DNA of 64,000 bases from Shinella sp. XGS7 (GTDB lineage: Bacteria > Pseudomonadota > Gammaproteobacteria > Burkholderiales > Burkholderiaceae_C), in assembly GCF_020535565.1 (NCBI RefSeq), contig NZ_CP084758.1:833501-897500 (forward strand). The letters run 5' to 3'. Shown here in pieces: positions 35,129 to 43,119 of the stretch. The translations under genes and the position numbers were made by a program. Every line of letters begins with the position of its first letter. Within the stretch, counting starts at the first letter, position 1. A model generated the notes under the pieces. That model did no database searches. It saw only the letters and a list, made by a program, of their open reading frames with translations, and was not told the origin of the DNA.

Positions 35129-35596
35129 ATGGGAAACAAGCTTTATGTGGGCAATCTGGCCTACAGCGTGCGTGACGAGTCTCTGCAAGAGGCTTTCTCG
35201 CAATTCGGCACCGTGACCTCTGCAAAGGTCATGATGGATCGCGAAACCGGCCGTTCCAAGGGCTTCGGCTTCGTGGAAATGGCTTCGGATGCCGAAGCGC
35301 AATCCGCCATCAACGGCATGAACGGTCAGCCTCTGGAAGGCCGTGCCATCGTCGTGAACGTGGCACGTCCCCGTGAAGAGCGTCCGGGCGGCTTCGGCGG
35401 CGGCGGCAGCCGTGGCGGCTTCGGTGGCGGTGGCGGCGGCGGTTACGGCGGCGGCCGTTCCGGTGGCGGCGGCTTCGGCGGCGGTGGCCGTTCGGGCGGC
35501 GGCGGCTTCGGTGGTGGCGGCGGTGGCGGTGGCTACGGCGGCGGCCGCTCCGGCGGTGGTGGCTATGGCGGCGGCGGCAGCCGCGGCGGCTACTGA
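35129..35596 (+). CDS. Glycine-rich RRM RNA-binding protein
   Basis: A 155-residue protein with one RNA-recognition motif at residues 1-80 (RNP2 LYVGNL at 5-10, RNP1 KGFGFVEM near 44-51) followed by a 70-residue tail of GGGGFGGG/RSGGGGYGGG repeats ending RGGY. Bacterial members are often cold-induced, bind single-stranded RNA and may act as RNA chaperones; the tail resembles eukaryotic RGG-box phase-separating proteins. The ribosome-binding site GAAAGGG is suitably placed. A strong intrinsic terminator follows directly, so it is monocistronic. Confidence 0.95.
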   Translation: MGNKLYVGNLAYSVRDESLQEAFSQFGTVTSAKVMMDRETGRSKGFGFVEMASDAEAQSAINGMNGQPLEGRAIVVNVARPREERPGGFGGGGSRGGFGGGGGGGYGGGRSGGGGFGGGGRSGGGGFGGGGGGGGYGGGRSGGGGYGGGGSRGGY

Positions 35597-35616
35597 GCCC
35601 TCGAGCTCCACAAGCG

Positions 35617-35642
35617 AAAAGGCGCCCTCGGGCGCCTTTTTT
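35617..35642 (+). terminator. Rho-independent terminator of the RRM gene
   Basis: AAAAGGCGCC (35617-35626), a CTCG loop and GGCGCCTTTT (35631-35640) form a perfect 10-bp stem that runs into six T. The A-run on the other side may allow function for the leftward strand too, but the leftward gene nearby ends only at 35692, 50 bp away, so it could end both transcripts. Confidence 0.93.
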
Positions 35643-35691
35643 CATGGCCCCATGAGAGCGGCCGGGGGGGCCCTTGCCCCCTCCCGATGGG

Positions 35692-38043
35692 TCACTCGTA
35701 GCCCAGCACCGCCTTGGCAAAGACTTCGGTCTGGCGCTGCTGCTGGCCCCAGTCGCGCGAGCGCGCCAGGCCCAGGCTGAACACCCGGTTCAGGCCCTGG
35801 CGATGCTGGGCCACCAGGGAGACCTGGCGCTGGCGCTCGTGCGCCCCCTCCAGCGCTGGCTCGGCCAGGGGCTCGGCGCGGCGCTTGAAGTGGCTGTTCT
35901 GCGTGATCAGGCGCACGGAGTCGCGGGCGCTGAGGTGCAGCACGGCCAGGCTTTGCAGGGCCAGGTCGCGGAAGGCGCGGCTGTGCTCGGGCCCGCGCAC
36001 AAAGCCCTGCTCGGCCCGCTGCTCGAACTCCAGCCAGACACCGCGCGGCAGCTCGGTGCGCAGCTTGGCCTCCAGCAGTAGCCAGGCGCCGCGGCCGGTG
36101 CGGTCGGCCTCCACATCCAGACGGCGTCCCCACTCCAGCTCGGCCGCCAGCCAGGTGAGCCAGGGCGCGGGATTGCTGCCCGTGCCCAGGCTGAGGGTGC
36201 GCAGCGCATGCAGGCGGCCGCCGCTGCGGGCGCGCTGCGCGTCCAGGCCCAGATGGCCCCAGAACTCGCTGTTGCGCGCCGAGGTGAACCAGAAGCCCGG
36301 CTGCACGCGGCGCTCCAGCAGCTCGCCGCCGGGCACGCCGTGGCGGGGGTCGCTCAGGGTCTGGGTCTGCAGCAGCTTGAGCTGCAGCTCGGACTCATAG
36401 ACCGGCAGACCCGCCAGCAGGCCGCCGCCCAGGCGCCGGTGCGTCTGCAGCAGCAGGCGCTGCACGCCGGACTGGGGCACGAAACCGTTGTCATGCGCAA
36501 AGCGCGCGCTGATGCGCTCGTAGTAGGCGAGGTTGTTCCAGTCCTCGTTGCGGCGCTGCCAGCTCAGCCAGAGATGCTGGCCCTGCTCGGCGGCCTGGGC
36601 CAGCGGGCGGTCGCCCTGCGCGGCATCGAAGCCCACGCTGGTGCGCGAGAGCAGGAGCTGGCCACGCAGCAGATCGCTGCCGCTGGCATGCCAGCTGGCC
36701 TCCAGACCCAGCACGCGATTGCTGCGCCCGGCGCCGTAGTCGCGCTGTGAGAGCAGGCCGCCCACCGACCAGGGCCCCTGGTGCCAGCGCCCGCGCGCAA
36801 AGCTGACCGTGGAGCCGGCCGGCTGACGATAGGACTCGGTGCCATAGGCATGAGCGCGCAGCAGCTCGCCGCCGCCGGCATCGCGCAGCTGCATCAGCGT
36901 GGCCTGGGCATCGCTGCCGCGCCAGGTGGCGCGCAGGCCCCAGTCGGGGTCGGTGATGGCGCGGGAATAGAAGGCGGCGAGCGAGCGCAGGGAACCGCTG
37001 TCGTCCAGCTCGGCCGAGCCGGCGATATCGGTGCTCTCCAGGAAGAAGGGCCGCTTCTCGGGCACCGAGAGCGCAAAGCGCGTGTTGCCGGCCAGCTGGG
37101 GCGTGTCCAGCTCCACCTGGGAGAAGTCGGGGTTGAGCGTGGCGTCCAGCACCCAGTCGGCGCGCGGGCGCCACTTGATCTCGGCGCCCAGGGACAGGTC
37201 CTGCTCGCGCTGCCGGCCCGCGGGGCCGCGGCTGCGGCTGGCGCGTGCGGTGAGCTCGGGGCGCAGGCTCAGGAAGCTGCGCTCGCGCACCGTCTCCACC
37301 AGATCACCCAGGCCCTCCAGGGGCTGGAGCTCGGCGATGAAGTTCAGGGCCTCACGCGTGAGCGGGGCGCTGACCAGCAGATGGCTGGCTTCGCGCGGCA
37401 CGCTGCGCGTGACCATCAGGCGCCAGGGGCGTGCGCCGCAATCGGCCTGGGGCGGCGCGCCGGCCGGGCAGCTGGCATCGGGATAGCGCAGCGCCGCCAG
37501 GGGCCAGCGCAGCTCCACGCTGTAGCCGTCGTCCAGGCGCCGGGTGGCGGCCTGCACCTCGAAATCGGGGGCGAAGTCCTCCACATCGTCCTCGGCGGTG
37601 AACACGCCGTCGGCCAGCACGCCCGCGGCGTTGACGCGCACGAACTGGGCCGAGCGGCGCAGGCCCACCGGGTCCAGCAGCACGGCCACGAAGTCCTGGT
37701 CGCGCTTGACCTGGTCGCGGCGCGTCAGCGGCGCGCGGATGCGCTCGGGCGCGTCGTCATAGGCGCGGATGCCGAAGACCAGGGCATCGCCCTGCACCAG
37801 CACCTGCACCGTGGTGCGCCAGGGCGGGCGCTGGCCGTCCTCGGGCAAAAAGGTGTGGAAGGCCTCGTGCACGGGCGCGCGGGCCCAGGCGGGCTCGTCC
37901 AGCGCACCATCGATGCGCAGGCCAGCCGCCTCGGCCGCGGGCAGGCGCAGGGCCTGGGGATTGGAAGCGGCGGCGGGCAGGCTGGCGGCCAGGCACAGCA
38001 GGGCACCCAGGGCCAGCGGGTTGAGTCGCAGGTTCATCATCAT
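35692..38043 (-). CDS. DUF5916 outer-membrane-type protein with CBM9-like domain
   Basis: A 783-residue exported protein. A signal peptide (cleavage near LPAAAS) precedes a carbohydrate-binding-family-9-like sandwich at about residues 30-210 (IDGALDEPAWARAPVHEAF, VLVQGDALVFGIRAYDD, DFVAVLLDP). The rest is DUF5916: YSRAI, ATLNPDFSQVELD and KRPFFLES are characteristic, followed by an even pattern of beta strands that suggests a barrel. The family is found in Proteobacteria and Bacteroidetes without a proven activity; membrane-bound glycan or peptide handling has been proposed. Three ATGs in a row at 38043-38035 make the exact start uncertain. It stands alone. Confidence 0.85.
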   Translation of the reverse strand: MMMNLRLNPLALGALLCLAASLPAAASNPQALRLPAAEAAGLRIDGALDEPAWARAPVHEAFHTFLPEDGQRPPWRTTVQVLVQGDALVFGIRAYDDAPERIRAPLTRRDQVKRDQDFVAVLLDPVGLRRSAQFVRVNAAGVLADGVFTAEDDVEDFAPDFEVQAATRRLDDGYSVELRWPLAALRYPDASCPAGAPPQADCGARPWRLMVTRSVPREASHLLVSAPLTREALNFIAELQPLEGLGDLVETVRERSFLSLRPELTARASRSRGPAGRQREQDLSLGAEIKWRPRADWVLDATLNPDFSQVELDTPQLAGNTRFALSVPEKRPFFLESTDIAGSAELDDSGSLRSLAAFYSRAITDPDWGLRATWRGSDAQATLMQLRDAGGGELLRAHAYGTESYRQPAGSTVSFARGRWHQGPWSVGGLLSQRDYGAGRSNRVLGLEASWHASGSDLLRGQLLLSRTSVGFDAAQGDRPLAQAAEQGQHLWLSWQRRNEDWNNLAYYERISARFAHDNGFVPQSGVQRLLLQTHRRLGGGLLAGLPVYESELQLKLLQTQTLSDPRHGVPGGELLERRVQPGFWFTSARNSEFWGHLGLDAQRARSGGRLHALRTLSLGTGSNPAPWLTWLAAELEWGRRLDVEADRTGRGAWLLLEAKLRTELPRGVWLEFEQRAEQGFVRGPEHSRAFRDLALQSLAVLHLSARDSVRLITQNSHFKRRAEPLAEPALEGAHERQRQVSLVAQHRQGLNRVFSLGLARSRDWGQQQRQTEVFAKAVLGYE

Positions 38044-38226
38044 TGAAGGGGCGCGGCCATGGGGCGGCGCCGCAGCTCATCACGGGCAGGCCGCGCCAGG
38101 CTTGTGGCGGGGCCGAGGTGGCGGGGGTCGCGTGAGCGCCCCTAGCAGGGGTGGAGAACCTTGAGCATGGTGATGGCCTGGTGCGGGCTGAAAAGCGTGC
38201 GCAGTGTAAGCGCAGCGCGGCCGGCT

Positions 38227-39018
38227 TCAGTGGCCCGCGCGGTGCTTGCGCGGACGGCCGGCCAGCAGCTTGTCGAACAGGGCATTGGGCAGCAGGCGCA
38301 GCAGCTTGGCCACCACGCCCATCTGCCAGGGGATGACGCGGTAGCTGGCCCCGGCCGTGATGGCCTCGAAGGCGCGGTCGGCAAAGTCGGCCGGCTGCAT
38401 CAGAAAGGGCATGCTGTAGCGGTTCTCGCGCGTCAGCGGGGTGTCGATATAGCCGGGGCAGATCGTCACGACCTTGACGCCCTGGGGCCGGCACTCGCCG
38501 CGCAGGCTCTCGCAATAGCTGATCACGGCGGCCTTGCTGGAGCAGTAGGCCGCATGGCCGGGCAGACCGCGGATGCCGGCCACGCTGCCAATGCCCACCA
38601 GGGCGCCGCGGCCGCGCGCGTTCATGGCGGCGATGAAGGGCTGGAAAGTGGCGGCCAGGCCGAGATTATTGGTCTCGTAGAGGCGGCGCATGACTTCCAG
38701 ATCCTCATAGACCGCGCTGTCAATGCCGATGCTGATGCCGGCATTGGCGATCACCACATCGGGCAGGCCCTGGGCCGCCAGGCAGGCGCGGCCGGCGCCG
38801 GTGATGGAGGCGATATCGCGCACATCGGCGCCGTAGACGGCCCAGCGGCCGGCCTCCAGGCCCTGCTCGCGGGCCCAGGCCTGCAGCTCGGCCTCGCGCC
38901 GCGCCACCAGGGCCAGGCGGTAGCCGGCCTGGTAGTAGCGCAGGGCCAGGGCCTGGCCGATGCCGCTGGAGGCGCCGGTGATGAAGACCAGGGGGGCGGC
39001 GGAGACAAGAGCGCTCAT
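38227..39018 (-). CDS. Short-chain dehydrogenase/reductase
   Basis: A 263-residue classical SDR with cofactor loop TG15ASSGIG, the NAG motif ANAG at 91-94 and catalytic S145, Y158 and K162 (AAYCSSK). The Arg-rich start of the second strand (ALVARREAE) suggests NADP(H). The C-terminal IPWQMGVVAKLLRLLPNALFDKLL is an amphipathic, possibly membrane-associated helix, as in lipid-acting SDRs. Its start overlaps the lptC stop by 4 bp, occupying the position where lptA normally follows. Substrate unknown. Confidence 0.88.
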   Translation of the reverse strand: MSALVSAAPLVFITGASSGIGQALALRYYQAGYRLALVARREAELQAWAREQGLEAGRWAVYGADVRDIASITGAGRACLAAQGLPDVVIANAGISIGIDSAVYEDLEVMRRLYETNNLGLAATFQPFIAAMNARGRGALVGIGSVAGIRGLPGHAAYCSSKAAVISYCESLRGECRPQGVKVVTICPGYIDTPLTRENRYSMPFLMQPADFADRAFEAITAGASYRVIPWQMGVVAKLLRLLPNALFDKLLAGRPRKHRAGH

Positions 39019-39692
39019 GGACGGGGGCTTCGCGGGTCGAGGCGGGCGTGGCTGCGGCCGCCGAAGCTCAGTCGCCCGTTCAGGTGGTCGTATTCAAAGC
39101 TGCGCGCCTGGATGTCGCCCCCGGCATAGCGCAGGCGCATGGGCAGGTGAGAGCGCAGCAGCTCGCGGTCCAGGAAGGCGTGCAGGAAGTCGCCGTCCAT
39201 GCGCAGGCGCGGGCTGGCCGAGAGCTCGCCGCCGGGCAGGACCTCGTAGCGCTCCACGCTCACATCGCCCTGCAGCTGCAGCTCGCTGCCGTCGCCATTG
39301 CCCACGGCACGGCGCGCGGTGGCCAGGGTCAGGCTGCCATCGCGGCCGATGGCGCGCAGGCGCACCTGGTCGATCTCGATGGTGTCGGTATCGGGGTAGT
39401 GGCGCATCTCGCTGCCTTCGATGCGAAAGCGCTGCTGGCCCTGGGCATCGAAGCGCTGCAGCTCGAAGCCCTCCATGCGGTAGTCGGGGATGTGGCGCGG
39501 CGGCACCGGCTCCATGGGCCCGTCCAGCAGGGGGGTGTTCTTGACCAGCCACCAGGTGCCGGCGGCCAGCAGGGCCATCAGCAGCAGGGGCAGGTAGCTG
39601 GAGAGCAGGCTCTGCAGGCGCCAGAGCCAGGCCTGGCCACCGCGCGGCAGGGCGCGGCGCGGGCCGGCGGGCGGCGGGGCGAGGGTGGCCAT
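39015..39692 (-). CDS. lptC: LPS export ABC transporter periplasmic protein LptC
   Basis: A 225-residue bitopic protein: a TM helix at about 33-50 (YLPLLLMALLAAGTWWLV) followed by a periplasmic beta-jellyroll (PDYRMEGFELQRFDAQG, VGNGDGSELQLQGDV, SFEYDHLNGRLSFGG). It receives LPS from LptB2FG and hands it to LptA. The start at 39692 shares one base with the kdsC stop (TGATG). The usual partners lptA and lptB do not follow; the SDR gene does. Confidence 0.88.
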   Translation of the reverse strand: MATLAPPPAGPRRALPRGGQAWLWRLQSLLSSYLPLLLMALLAAGTWWLVKNTPLLDGPMEPVPPRHIPDYRMEGFELQRFDAQGQQRFRIEGSEMRHYPDTDTIEIDQVRLRAIGRDGSLTLATARRAVGNGDGSELQLQGDVSVERYEVLPGGELSASPRLRMDGDFLHAFLDRELLRSHLPMRLRYAGGDIQARSFEYDHLNGRLSFGGRSHARLDPRSPRP

Positions 39693-40279
39693 CAGGGGCG
39701 ACCTCCGTCCAGGGTGGACAGATGGCCATTCAGCAGGGCCGCATAGCGGCCGGCCGCCATCAGCAGCAGATCGCAGCACTCGCGCGCGGCGCCATGGCCG
39801 CCGGGCGCGGCGGTCACATGGTGGGCCACGGCCCGGACCTCGGCATGGGCCTGGGCCGGGGCGCAGGCAAAGCCGGCGCGCAGCATCAGGGGCAGGTCGG
39901 GCCAGTCATCCCCCATGGCAGCCACCTGCTCCCAGGCCAGGCCCAGGCTGTCCAGCAGGGGCTGGGCCACAGCCAGCTTGTCCTTGGCGCCGTAGACGGC
40001 ATGCTTCAGGCCCAGATCGGCCACACGGCGGCGCACGGCCGGCGAGTCGCGGCCGGTGATCACGATGGGCGTGATGCCGCCCTGGTCCAGCAGCTTGAGG
40101 CCATGGCCGTCCAGGGTGGAGAAGGCCTTGAAGCCCTCGCCCTGCTCGCCGATGTAGATGCGGCCATCGGTCAGCACGCCGTCCACATCGAAGATGGCGG
40201 CCTTGAGCCCCAGGCCGGGGCCCTGGGCCTTGAGCAGGAGTTCGGGGGGAAAGCGCAGGGCGGGTGTCAGGCTGTGCAT
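39692..40279 (-). CDS. kdsC: 3-deoxy-D-manno-octulosonate 8-phosphate phosphatase
   Basis: A 195-residue HAD phosphatase of the C0 (capless, tetrameric) type. The nucleophile and acid are D31 and D33 in IFDVDGVLTDG, motif II is VITGRDS, Lys is in YGAKDKL and motif III is AMGDDWPDLPLM. It removes phosphate from KDO-8-P in LPS core synthesis. It overlaps the preceding kdsD stop by one base (TGATG) and lies before lptC, the standard Proteobacterial arrangement. Confidence 0.94.
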   Translation of the reverse strand: MHSLTPALRFPPELLLKAQGPGLGLKAAIFDVDGVLTDGRIYIGEQGEGFKAFSTLDGHGLKLLDQGGITPIVITGRDSPAVRRRVADLGLKHAVYGAKDKLAVAQPLLDSLGLAWEQVAAMGDDWPDLPLMLRAGFACAPAQAHAEVRAVAHHVTAAPGGHGAARECCDLLLMAAGRYAALLNGHLSTLDGGRP

Positions 40280-41268
40280 CAGATGACCTTGGCTTGCATC
40301 AGATCGTTGATGCTGATCGCGCCGATCAGGCGCTGCGCCTCGTCGGCCACCAGCACCAGGGTGATGCGGGCGGATTCCATCAGGTCGGCCGCGTCCACGG
40401 CCAGGGCCTCGGCGGCGACGGTGCGGGGGTTCCGGGAGGCCACGTCGGCGGCCGTGAGCGCGCGCAGATCGCCGCCGCGCTCCACCAGGCGGCGCAGATC
40501 ACCGTCGGTGAAGATGCCCAGCACGCGCTGCTGGGCGTCCACCACCACGGCCGCGCCCAGGCCCTTGGCAGACATCACGCGCATCATGTCGGTGAAAGGC
40601 GTCTCGGGCGCCACGGTGGGCAGGGCCTCGCCGCTGCGCATCAGGTCGCGCACATGGGTGAGCAGCTTGCGGCCCAGGGCACCACCGGGGTGGGAGCGGG
40701 CAAAGTCCTCGGCCTTGAAGCCGCGCGCATCCAGCAGGGCCACGGCCAGGGCATCGCCCAGGGCCATCTGGGCCGTGGTGCTGGCCGTGGGCGCCAGATT
40801 GAGTGGGCAGGCTTCCTGGGCCACCTGGCTGTCCAGCACGATATCGGCATGCCGGGCCAGGCTGGACTCGGCGCGGCCGGTCATGGCGATGATGCTCACG
40901 CCCAGGCGCTTGAGCACCGGCAGGATGGCGTTGAGCTCGTCGCTCTCGCCGGAATTGGAGAGCGCGAGGATCACGTCGTCACGCCCGATCATGCCAAGAT
41001 CGCCGTGATTGGCTTCGACGGGGTGCACGAAGAATGCGGGCGTGCCGGTGGAGGCGAGCGTCGCGGCGATCTTTGCGCCGACATGACCCGACTTGCCGAT
41101 GCCCATCACGGCCACCCGGCCCTGGCAGGCCAGCACGGTCTGCACCGCCCGCACAAAAGACTCGCCCAGGCGCGGCGCCATGGCACTGATGCCGGCGGCT
41201 TCGATCTCCAGGGTCTGCCGGCCTCTTTGCAGGGCGAGGGCGGCATCAAAGGACGGGACTGCGCTCAT
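40279..41268 (-). CDS. kdsD: Arabinose-5-phosphate isomerase
   Basis: A 329-residue KpsF/GutQ/KdsD-type isomerase that converts ribulose-5-P to arabinose-5-P, the first committed step to KDO. A SIS domain (about 40-175, with MGIGKSGHVGAKIAATLASTG and LSNSGESDEL) precedes two CBS domains (about 210-325). The first gene of kdsD-kdsC-lptC-SDR. Oddity: between about 40921 and 41095 codons change to CTC, TCC, GCG and GTC (for example LSNSGESDELNAIL uses CTC for its leucines), while both flanks use CTG and GCC. This central patch may have been exchanged with another lineage. Confidence 0.94.
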   Translation of the reverse strand: MSAVPSFDAALALQRGRQTLEIEAAGISAMAPRLGESFVRAVQTVLACQGRVAVMGIGKSGHVGAKIAATLASTGTPAFFVHPVEANHGDLGMIGRDDVILALSNSGESDELNAILPVLKRLGVSIIAMTGRAESSLARHADIVLDSQVAQEACPLNLAPTASTTAQMALGDALAVALLDARGFKAEDFARSHPGGALGRKLLTHVRDLMRSGEALPTVAPETPFTDMMRVMSAKGLGAAVVVDAQQRVLGIFTDGDLRRLVERGGDLRALTAADVASRNPRTVAAEALAVDAADLMESARITLVLVADEAQRLIGAISINDLMQAKVI

Positions 41269-41381
41269 AGGCCGGCAGTGTAGCGGCGTCGTACCCGGCT
41301 GTTACCCGCGCGGGCAGCGGCCTTTTCACAATGGGCCAGGCCTCGCGGGCGCGAGCGCCACCCCCCAAAGAGGAGACAACG

Positions 41382-41966
41382 ATGAGCAATGCCAAGAAGC
41401 TGCTGCTGCTGGCCGGCGACTATGTGGAAGACTACGAGATCATGGTGCCCTTCCAGGCCCTGCAGGCCGTGGGCCACCGGGTGGACGCGGTCTGCCCCGG
41501 CAAGGCGGCCGGTGATTTCGTGCTGACCGCCATCCACGATTTCGAGGGCGCCCAGACCTATTCCGAAAAGCCCGGCCACCGCTTCACCCTCAACGCCAGC
41601 TTTGCCGAAGCCCGGGCCGAGGACTATGACGGCCTGGTCATCCCCGGCGGCCGCGCCCCCGAGTACCTGCGCACCGTGGCCGGCGTCGTGCCCCTGGTGC
41701 AGGCTTTCGCGCGCGCGGACAAGCCGATTGCCGCCATCTGCCACGGCGCCCAGCTGCTGGCCGCGGCCGGCGTGATCCGCGGCAAGCAGGTCTCGGCCTA
41801 CCCGGCCTGCGCCGCCGAGGTGGAACTGGCCGGCGCCAGCTATGCCGCCATCCCCGTGGACCAGGCCGTGACCGACGGCAAACTGGTCACCGCCCCCGCC
41901 TGGCCGGCGCACCCGGCCTGGATCGCGCAGTTCCTGGCGGTGCTGGGCACGGAGATCCGGCACTGA
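41382..41966 (+). CDS. DJ-1/PfpI family protein
   Basis: A 194-residue protein of the PfpI/DJ-1 superfamily. The nucleophile elbow is AAI-C120-H121-GAQLL and the acidic partner E16 is in GDYVEDYE, so the catalytic site appears intact. Members act as proteases, glyoxalases or chaperones; the length and [15 protein letters not shown] start resemble the protease-I/YhbO-like group. A good AGGAG lies eight bases before the ATG at 41382. It is divergent from kdsD. Confidence 0.9.
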   Translation: MSNAKKLLLLAGDYVEDYEIMVPFQALQAVGHRVDAVCPGKAAGDFVLTAIHDFEGAQTYSEKPGHRFTLNASFAEARAEDYDGLVIPGGRAPEYLRTVAGVVPLVQAFARADKPIAAICHGAQLLAAAGVIRGKQVSAYPACAAEVELAGASYAAIPVDQAVTDGKLVTAPAWPAHPAWIAQFLAVLGTEIRH

Positions 41967-42022
41967 GAAGATAGGCGAGGGGCGCACCGCCCCACTGCCG
42001 CCACCGTATCCGGGAGACGCCC

Positions 42023-42412
42023 ATGTGCCAGGTCTTCATCAGCGCCGATCCGCAGTCCTATGAATCGCGCACCCGCTCGGTCCGCCTGCATGGCGTGGTC
42101 ACCAGCATCCGGCTGGAAAACCTGCACTGGGAGGTGCTGGAGGAGATCGGCGCGCGTGACGGCATGAGCGTCACCCAGCTGATCGAGAAGCTCTACGACG
42201 AGTTGGTCCAGGCCCGCGGCGCGGTGGGCAATTTCGCCTCCTTCCTGCGGGTCAGCGCCCTGCGCTACATGGCGCTGCAGGCGCAGCAACGCATCCCGGC
42301 CGACCTCAGCGTGCCCATCCGCTCGCTGGATGCCGGCGCGGTGCTGCGCGATCTGCCGGCCAGCTGGGCCCGGCCCACCCGGGTCGTGACGCTGGGGCCG
42401 TCGGACGCCTGA
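42023..42412 (+). CDS. Ribbon-helix-helix domain protein
   Basis: A 129-residue protein whose residues 18-65 fit an RHH_4-type domain: beta strand TRSVRLHGVVTSIRLE followed by HWEVLEEIGARDGMSVTQLIEKLYDELV. Such proteins dimerise to bind DNA, so it is a probable transcription factor, though some family members have no tested DNA binding. The start MCQVFISADP is shared with related proteins in the family. It lies 56 bp after the PfpI gene, same strand, with GGGAG upstream. Targets unknown. Confidence 0.8.
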   Translation: MCQVFISADPQSYESRTRSVRLHGVVTSIRLENLHWEVLEEIGARDGMSVTQLIEKLYDELVQARGAVGNFASFLRVSALRYMALQAQQRIPADLSVPIRSLDAGAVLRDLPASWARPTRVVTLGPSDA

Positions 42413-42421
42413 GCGGCCGCC

Positions 42422-42970
42422 TCAGGCCTGCAGCAGGGCCTCGGCCTGGCGACGGGCCAGGGCCAGCAGGGCCGCATCGGCCCCGCTGACCTGGGCCGCC
42501 ACCGTCAGGCCCTCGCCCAGCAGGAAGAGCGCGGCCGCCTTGTGCGCCGGCTGGGCCAGGCCGGCGGCCTCGCACAGGCCCTGCAGATAGTCGCGCAGGG
42601 CCTGCTTGTGCTCGGCAGCTATGGCGTGGGCGGCCTCGGCGGCGGCCGGGTACTCGGCCGCCGCATTGATGAAGGCGCAGCCGCAGAAATCGGGCTCGGC
42701 CACCCACAGGGCGATGAAGTCCAGATAAGCCAGGGGCCGTCCGGCCGGCGCCGCGGCCTCCACATGGGCGCGGATGCGCGCCATCAGCTCCTCGTGCCGC
42801 CAGCGCAGCGCGGCCTGGACCAGGGCCTCCTTGGTGGGGAAGTAGCGGTACAGCGTCTTCTTGGTCAGCGCGGCCTCGCGGCTGAGCTGGTCCACGCCGG
42901 TGGCGTGGAAACCCTGGCGGTAGAACAGCTGCATCGCGCGCTGCACCAGTTGTTCGGCTTTGCTGCTCAT
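42422..42970 (-). CDS. TetR-family transcriptional repressor
   Basis: A 182-residue TetR regulator. The helix-turn-helix is in GFHATGVDQLSREAALTKKTLYRYFPTKEALVQAAL, and the ligand domain has the AEPDFCGCAFINAAAEYP segment typical of the AcrR/TetR_C_33-type subgroup. It is divergent from the HPP gene, with paired palindromes in the 149-bp spacer that are almost surely its operators. A ligand is unknown; Cys pair CGC may matter for redox sensing. Confidence 0.92.
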   Translation of the reverse strand: MSSKAEQLVQRAMQLFYRQGFHATGVDQLSREAALTKKTLYRYFPTKEALVQAALRWRHEELMARIRAHVEAAAPAGRPLAYLDFIALWVAEPDFCGCAFINAAAEYPAAAEAAHAIAAEHKQALRDYLQGLCEAAGLAQPAHKAAALFLLGEGLTVAAQVSGADAALLALARRQAEALLQA

Positions 42971-43037
42971 GGCATGGGGCGCGGCGGCGCCCGGGGGCGA
43001 ATCGGGAGGCGCCAGTATCCCGCGCCCCGGCCCACAA

Positions 43038-43078
43038 GTAAACCGATCGGTTGACTTCGGTATACCGATCTGTTTACC
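43038..43078. promoter_or_regulatory. Double TetR operator overlapping the HPP promoter
   Basis: Two inverted copies of a GTAAAC(C/A)GATCGGT(T/A)-N-AC-like site occur: one on the plus strand around the perfect palindrome AACCGATCGGTT (43041-43052), and one on the minus strand containing CGGTATACCG (43058-43067). A promoter for the HPP gene fits inside: TTGACT (43051-43056), 18-bp spacer, TACCAT (43075-43080). TetR binding here would block it and probably also its own promoter. Confidence 0.75.
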
Positions 43079-43119
43079 ATCACCGCCATTCCCAGCCCTG
43101 AAACACCCGGAGCCACCCC

